Source: Fennellomyces sp. T-0311 | Taxonomy: Eukaryota > Mucoromycota > Mucoromycetes > Mucorales > Lichtheimiaceae | Direction: 5' to 3' | DNA length: 64,000 bases | Assembly: GCA_025266875.1 (NCBI GenBank) | Contig: JALLLT010000012.1 | Coordinates: forward strand, 806,001 to 870,000 | Shown here: one piece after another, positions 57,818-64,000 of the stretch | How positions within the stretch are numbered: the stretch's first letter is position 1 | How the letters are laid out: the number at the start of each line of letters is the position of its first letter | Translations under genes and position numbers: made by a program | Notes under the pieces: generated by a model | The model's database searches: none | Told to the model about the DNA's origin: nothing | The model's input: the letters and a program-made list of their open reading frames with translations, nothing else

Positions 57818-59574
57818 TGAAATTATATCTAAATTGAAAGACAGGGAAACAAATCGACTAAGCGCTGTACACCTTGCATGGTATATGTCAACAACCGCTA
57901 TTACGACTGGAAGCTCACTAGTGCTCCTTATGTATCACATATTCGAAGGCGCATAATTCAAATCCAGGGATAAAACTAATCATGAACTCGCACTGTCCAA
58001 TTTTTTTTAGGAACAAAAACCAAATACGGTGATATCGCGCTATTATAACCCGCACATCTTCGTGTGCTCAAATATCATGCGCTTAAAGGTGCTTGTTGGA
58101 TGAGTCATTCTACTAAATGAGCAGGTTTATTACTAAATGTTTGCTTGTAGATAACATCTTGGAATCCGATTCCAGACCTGTACCGTATGTTCGGGCATCA
58201 ATAAATTATTTTTTACGCGGACTTTTACATAACACACCTTGTTTACACACACGCCTCCATTCTCCCGGTCTCGTGATATCCAGGCCGGCAGTGCCTAGCC
58301 CGCAAAAAGAGATTCAGGTATTTGAAGAATGTCAACATTCTACAAAGAATGCACGTTTGTCAGTACCATTATCATTACATACATGGAATTCGATAGCATA
58401 CTGTTGTAGTTTGAAATTGAGCACCCAAGGAAGAAGAAAAAATATTGGCTGACCTTGTTTTATTTTCTCACAAAACTGATATGTAAGATACTCTTTTGCT
58501 TCCGTTTGTACAATCGAAATGGAAAAAAAGCTACTACGTAGATATTGTACTAAAACGCCTTGGCTAGAGGTGAGTTCGGTCTTGAGTTGAGACCAAGGCC
58601 TCTTGGTCAGAGGCGAATTCGGTCTCCTTTTTGCTGCGTTGCGAGAAGTTCAGATATACCGATTCACCAAAGGTTGATCTGGGTATACACCATCATTATT
58701 GCTAACATGATTTTACCTGGGTAACAATGATTTTCGAAAGACTTTCTTTTCCTACTTGGTGTGGAATGCATACAATAACTGAGTCGTGATCAACTTTCAC
58801 ATTGTAAAAAAAAGTACATTTAATATAGATGACGTACACAAAACCTATCTGTCTCCTTTATCGATTCTTTTATATGTGAAAAGGCCTGTTTAGACGCAGG
58901 AGAAATGGATCTCTAAATACTCATATGGCAGCTGTTCATATGTTACACCATCATACCAGAATGGAAATTTCGATAGTACAGAACAAGTTATTCTAATTGA
59001 TAGTTGGGCTCGAAGTCAAGTGCACAGGAAAGTTTTCTAATCACTAGTTGAGTACACAGTGAAGTACGCAAGAAAGTTATTATAGCACCTTATTCGCCAA
59101 AACTTGACCCAGAGTCTTGATCTCCACCCTACCATAGGGTATTTTACCTAAAAAACATTTAGGAGAAATATCAAGTTTCTGATAAAAAAAAAAGCCATTT
59201 TCGTGTCACGAATCTACAGTTGAACCAATACACTTGATTATTCTTTTTATTAGCATGTGATCCAGCAGAGTCAAAAAAAGTAAAGTGGTTTGATGCATAA
59301 GTGCGCCCATATTTTTCCGTCATTACATTAATGTTTTTAAGCATGATACCTGAATATTAAAAGTTCTTCCCTGATTATTAACTGTTGTTGGATTCCAAGT
59401 ATACCAATTTGGAAGAGTTAACTACAATATACCTTTTAAAGTTGATTAGTAATCCACCTGCAATGTAACAATTGATGTGACGAGCTTGTGGAGTCCGTAA
59501 TTTCCCACTTGTCTGGGCACGTATAAAACGGTCATATCTTTTACTTTTATTTCTCCTCTGAATTACAAAATACC
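57818..59574. other. Intergenic, 1.75 kb
   Basis: AT-rich. A direct repeat of AGAGG(T/C)GA(G/A)TTCGGTCT occurs at about 58566 and 58609. The last 100 bp should hold the promoter of the NmrA-like gene (CGTATAAAACGG, about 59520, is a TATA candidate). No gene is seen. Confidence 0.3.
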
Positions 59575-60450
59575 ATGGCTACTTATGATGAGCGTATCTA
59601 TGTTATCGGCGCCACAGAAAAAACAGGATCTGTTGTCCTCGATGAACTGGTCCAGTCTGGCGCCAACGTCACCGTCCTGGTCCGATCGCCTGAGAAAGTA
59701 CGACATGCCAATGCAGTTAATATCGTTCAAGGAGATTACGACGACCTTATAACATTCTTTCAAACGATTTCCGGACATACACGACTATTTATTGTCATGT
59801 CGAATTTTGCTGGCTCATATGAAACAGAAATATCCTTGAGTAAAATAGCGTACGCCGCAGGAGTCAAGCAAATTGTACATCTTACCGGGCTGCAGCTACC
59901 GTGGCGTAACTGGAATATCACACATGCGCACAGACAAGCAGAGCAGTCGATTTCAAGCATTCCTAACAGAGGTTCATTCGTCAGTTTAAGACCAACAAAC
60001 TTTATATCGAACCACCTCATGACACTCGACACCATTAAGAACGAGAACGTAATACTGGACTCAGCCGATCCTGATGAGCCACAGGAATGGATCTCACCTA
60101 ACGATGTTGGTCGCGTAGCTGCCAGAATTCTACTTGACCCGGTAGAAATCCATGGCGATGCTGGATATGAGCTGATTGGAGACGTTAAAACACCCTCAGA
60201 GCGTGCGGCTATTCTATCCGCCGTGCTTGATCGACCTATTTCGTACAAGCAAATACCGGCACACGAGCTTTACGAGAAATTTATTGAAGCCGGACTGACT
60301 CATTATGGTGCGCTTTGGTTTTCATCTTATCGAAACCCACAGACCATTCCGACTCGAAGTTTACCGATACTGCTTGGACGACCAATCGAAACTTGGGACG
60401 TTTGGGCAAGGAGAAACAAGAATGCATTTCAAAAACCAGAAGAATCATGA
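59575..60450 (+). CDS. NmrA-like NAD(P)-binding oxidoreductase
   Basis: Single-exon gene for 291 residues, full length for NmrA/HSCARG-type atypical short-chain dehydrogenases. Rossmann start YVIGATEKTGSVVLDEL: the usual GATGxxG is here GATEKTG, with Glu for one Gly. Other landmarks are NVTVLVRSPEKV, VQGDYDD, GVKQIVHLTGLQ, the LRPTNFISNHL stretch and DVGRVAARILLDP. Members either sense NAD(P) as regulators or reduce quinones and similar substrates; neither can be chosen here. It is the only clearly intact ordinary gene in the right third and has no intron, unlike nearly all its neighbours. The start is in a good context (ACCATGGCT) about 50 bp after a TATA-like box. Confidence 0.85.
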   Translation: MATYDERIYVIGATEKTGSVVLDELVQSGANVTVLVRSPEKVRHANAVNIVQGDYDDLITFFQTISGHTRLFIVMSNFAGSYETEISLSKIAYAAGVKQIVHLTGLQLPWRNWNITHAHRQAEQSISSIPNRGSFVSLRPTNFISNHLMTLDTIKNENVILDSADPDEPQEWISPNDVGRVAARILLDPVEIHGDAGYELIGDVKTPSERAAILSAVLDRPISYKQIPAHELYEKFIEAGLTHYGALWFSSYRNPQTIPTRSLPILLGRPIETWDVWARRNKNAFQKPEES

Positions 60451-61747
60451 CTATAGATATAACTGTATTTAAATAGCTGTAACAAAATGTAAATATAATA
60501 CGCTTGTACAAATGTTAAACTTTATAATGTTTTTTATTAATAGAGCAACTGATAACCTACAATTTATTTTTGGAACATATATCGACACTGGTACGTTTTG
60601 TGAGTGCAATGGTGCTACATACGATCTGTCTGTCGTTGTAGCCAATTTAACTTTGATGGATCGGTGCTTCTTGCTTTAATTACTTCAGAATCTAAAGACA
60701 ATTGAGACATACAAAATACTTCAATAATATGACTTATATTTGTTCGTTCTTTTATGTGCTTTCAGCATCAAAATTAATGAATCTACTGATGGCTTGACAT
60801 TAGGCTCTATGTGAAGAATATGATGGATTCCGTTCTATGATAATAACAATGTATGTTTAAACCAAAAAGTCTCTAATTCGCTGATGATATTGTCCTTCTT
60901 AATGAACTTGCTATGATCTGCTTTGCTATACTGCCTTCAAAAGCAAATGTGATCCGGACTTACATAGGAATAAAAAAGTAGGTAGCGTGGCGGTGAGTAT
61001 GTATCTAGGCCAATCGTATGATGATACTTTATTTCTTATTATCCATTCTAGTGGCGAACTCATCACCACTCTCCTGATGGCATCAGCAATAAACAAAGAG
61101 TGAGAACCAAATGAAAGAATCTTCAGTTGTGGATACCAGATGAGAGTAATGCATACACTATCAAAACTGTTGCGCCATAATGAAACCATCTGGCGCGACC
61201 AACTAGGTTGTGTAACTTCGTCTTAAAAAGTGCTCTAGGTTTTTTCTTATGTGTTCAGATAAGATTTCCGAAGCGTTGAATCTTACGAACAGTTTAATTC
61301 AAATAGTTTATCGATCGATGTGGAAGATGTATATGTAATGATCTGAAGGAGCTGTTCGGTGGAGATGTTGGTGACTATGTCGCATGGGGATGGCTTATTT
61401 TGCAGGACAAAGCTGAGTGTATAGGAAGTACAGCATAGCGGTTCCGAATACTCGTATAATTGTTTTCCAATGGTGCTACTTATTGAGCAACCTTTTATTT
61501 GTAAAATTGATACAGTGGGTCAATTAAATTGCTATATCAAAAGTGAGGAGCCTATTCGCTACAGTATCCTTGAGTTCACTATATAGACTTGTCGCACTTT
61601 TAATTACGATATGAAGATGCTTGAGCGTCTGAGAAGTATCACATAGGTGTTTTACTAGCTTGTATGTCATTATAGTACTTCATCCTCGTCCCTCTCTTCC
61701 TCCAAAGATAAAGTCTCAATGTTGTTTTCTTTGAATTTGGCGAAGAA
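60451..61747. other. Intergenic
   Basis: 1.3 kb, AT-rich. Some minus-strand pieces may be eroded F-box/LRR sequence, but nothing can be supported. Confidence 0.3.
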
Positions 61748-63282
61748 TCATGCTAGTCCTGATATAGTCATGCTCGAGAAGTAATAGTTGACCAACACCT
61801 CGCGTAAGGTAATAATGCTGCCAAGCGCATTCAGTATGCCTGCAGAAACAAATTGTCTAGCTATTTTGACTGTGCGCAACGTTGAAAAAAGTCCAAGCAA
61901 TGTGTGTCGCACGAACAATTCCTCCAACTGTTCGCTAAAGTCTTCGCCTAATGGATCATGAAATTTGAGAAGTTCGAGAAGCTGCAGTTGGTTTGATGTA
62001 TCCAGTGCTGCACATATATCTTGATCTTCACCATCTCCATGTGCAATTTCTGTAAAGTAAAATTTGAGGTTGTATTTATTAACTTTGGGGAACACCGTAC
62101 CATCCAAGTTGCCATATTTAGTCTAGGATGGAACTATATTCGCAGATGAATACTTCAAGGCGTGGAAGCTGTAATCTGATGGTTTGCTCCATATTCCAGG
62201 GATCGAAATTCGCAACCACCATATGGAGTTCTTCTAGGCTTGCGCTTTGTGATTCAATCAGCGTAAAATTATCTTCATTTATGAAAAGATCAAACGACCC
62301 AGGAGGCACTAAACATCATCTTCGAGATTCGAATTTGAAATGTAAAGAGACCGCAGACAGTGTACTGCTGTGGACGAGCTCATATAGCTACTAGATCTGT
62401 CCCGGATACTGCTTGCTGTAGTCCACTAGAAAAAATAGCTTTGAAAGCCGATGCATAAATTCTCCATTTGGGGGTATCGATCATGAACGAATAAGCTAGC
62501 AAATTCAGAGTCGGGGTGTCATCAACGTGTAGTAATTTGAGTTCAGGACAGCGATCCAAGATAGTTTCTAGAAATTCTGTTAGGCACCAGCCATATCCAA
62601 GCGATAGCGATCTTAACTTGAATACTGTTGGCAGGAGAGCCGCATTATTATGTATATATTCTCCTCTGTCGTTCACCCAGATCGGGTAAGACGTACAAAT
62701 CGATTCCGTAAGCATAGGACATACATGTAGCATCGTCACGAGTGGAAAAACATATTCTTCCGCCTCTCAGGGTATTGGACCACGTCTGGGTCGCAGCCAC
62801 ACGTTAAAGTAAATGACAGTTGTTCCAACCTGGCCGGTTATCATTGGCAATGTGATCATAAAGCATATCAACGGATCTCTATACATGTTAGTTCAGTTGT
62901 TGGTTACACTCAAACAAAAGAACGAAGTACCTACAACCCTTAATGGCTTCAAGTTGGTAAGCTTTTTGAATCTCGACGAGTTTGGCAAGAAATACAACTG
63001 GGCACAGGACGATGAAAAATAGTGTGACATTGTCAGACTTTGGGTATGTTGAGCAGTGAGCGATAGTGCAATTCTGGTCGCGGCTTTATTCAATGTTGTG
63101 TTAGTCCACCTCCATATACGGAACGTTTTCCATAAGCTCGAGTTATGGATAAGGTATTCACGCCACGACTTTGAGACAAACAAGCAGGTTATATGGGACT
63201 CCTGCTGTAAGATTGAGAAGATAATGGAGACAATTTCGATTGGAAGCAATGTGATCAAATCTTGTCGTTGGCCAGTTTGCAT
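61748..63282 (-). pseudogene. F-box/LRR gene, most complete copy, probably broken
   Basis: Begins MQTGQRQDLITLLPIEIVSI; the F-box covers residues about 12-50 (LPIEIVSIIFSILQQ and SLWKTFRIW). Downstream pieces read leucine-rich repeats: LRSLSLGYGWCLTEFLETIL, ELKLLHVDDT, LRSLYISNSNLEDDV, SLEELHMVVANFD, LQLPRLEVFICE and STLRTVKIARQFV. Splicing exon 1 to the LRR part is plausible, but at about 62110-62125 (end of SSILD against TKYGNLDGTVF) a one-base shift has no intron to explain it, and another shift lies near 62309. So it is likely a recent pseudogene, useful as reference for the copies at 46.8, 47.9/52 and 56.6 kb. Confidence 0.6.
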
Positions 63283-63681
63283 TGTGTTAATCGTACGGTA
63301 ATGGCATGGCGTAATCGCGATCTATATCTGTTGACCAGGATCTTGCGATGCAGAAGGCTGATTGCCGAATTCATCCTGATTATCGCTGTCAACCATTTTT
63401 ACTGGCGGTGGGTGAAGGCGATAAAGCTTTTTCGATGGCGAATGGAAATTCGGCCGCTTGTCTTTCCGACTTTTGGCCACCCAACAGTGTGCATATAAAA
63501 CGCCGAACAAAGTGGGTCATTGAAGGGATACATTTATACGATTTTTACGTATGCTTGCTGGAATTATCAAATGGCTACTAAATAGATCTTAGTTATACAC
63601 ACTAGTTCCCATAGTAATTTCTTCCAGCAACCATGTGAACTAGAAATTGTTCGCCCTCCAGCCATATCGGAATAAATGTGT
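63283..63681. other. Intergenic
   Basis: Short gap between two F-box/LRR copies; nothing else is seen. Confidence 0.3.
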
Positions 63682-64000
63682 TTATTCCCAGGAAGCAAGC
63701 ATACGAAGCTTGAGTCCTAATCTTATTGTGAATTCCTTTAGCTTCTTTCGCGTGTCTCGGAAGAATTCATCAGGCGAAGTTATCTTGAGAAAACGAGATT
63801 TCAGGTGAAGGCACTTGAGTAATTGACAGTTGTCAAACAATAAACGTACCACTATTTCGCCCAATAGCAATGATGTGTTGTATCTGGTTTCAGCCAAAGC
63901 GAAACTCCCCAGTTTATTGTTGGCAACGACATTTCGATGAACTTGATGATGACCTGCTTTAATAAAGTGTCTCTAAAAGTGAATGCGATGTTGCTCAACG
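63682..64000 (-). pseudogene. F-box/LRR-like fragment at right edge
   Basis: Minus-strand reading CQLLKCLHLKSRFLKITSPD then KLKEFTIRLGLKLRML-stop has an LRR-like rhythm and the same orientation as the neighbouring F-box/LRR copy. In another frame upstream it reads LLKQVIIKFIEMSLPTINW. The gene runs off the window, so it may be the 3' end of a further family member, intact or not. Confidence 0.35.

Overview
The window is nuclear DNA of a filamentous fungus, most likely an early-diverging one of the Mucoromycota (Mucorales-like). Three things point there: many short GT-AG introns of about 50-80 bp, a core set of eukaryotic housekeeping genes, and decaying F-box/leucine-rich paralogues next to a spliced Mutator-like transposon. 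The species cannot be named from sequence alone.

Left part (1-20.6 kb). Housekeeping genes lie close together: MED16 (minus), CHZ1 (plus), a class I sirtuin (minus), the RNase P RNA gene (plus) and the very large DNA polymerase epsilon catalytic subunit gene (minus). They are bracketed by three copies of an unrecognised gene for a 70-71 residue polar protein. Two of these copies lie on an inverted duplication about 18 kb apart. Between 16.2 and 20.6 kb there is little besides those small genes and two coding-like fragments.

Middle (20.6-45.9 kb). This is a compact gene-rich block: TRM82 (tRNA m7G methyltransferase subunit), a NIPA-type magnesium transporter, a coiled-coil protein of unknown function, SEC9 (exocytic t-SNARE), a TRF4/Cid14-type poly(A) polymerase, the peroxisomal multifunctional beta-oxidation enzyme FOX2, an SSD1/DIS3L2-type RNB exoribonuclease with its catalytic aspartates intact, the MBOAT lysophospholipid acyltransferase ALE1, and ARMC8/VID28 of the GID/CTLH ubiquitin ligase. 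Most neighbours are convergent or divergent; these are single-gene transcription units.

Right part (45.9-64 kb). This is gene-poor. At least five F-box or F-box/LRR paralogues lie here, broken by frameshifts, stops and insertions. One is split by a complete 3,874-bp Mutator-like element (48077-51950) with about 90-bp terminal inverted repeats and a perfect 9-bp target-site duplication. The element's single seven-exon gene can be read end to end. It encodes a predicted 968-residue protein with a FAR1-like N-terminus, a MULE DDE transposase, a SWIM zinc finger, an AT-hook-like patch and a C-terminal OTU-type cysteine protease domain. I think this transposase-deubiquitinase fusion is the most interesting system in the window. 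A second F-box gene reads through 574 codons except for two in-frame TAG codons. An intronless NmrA-like oxidoreductase is the only clearly intact ordinary gene in this part.
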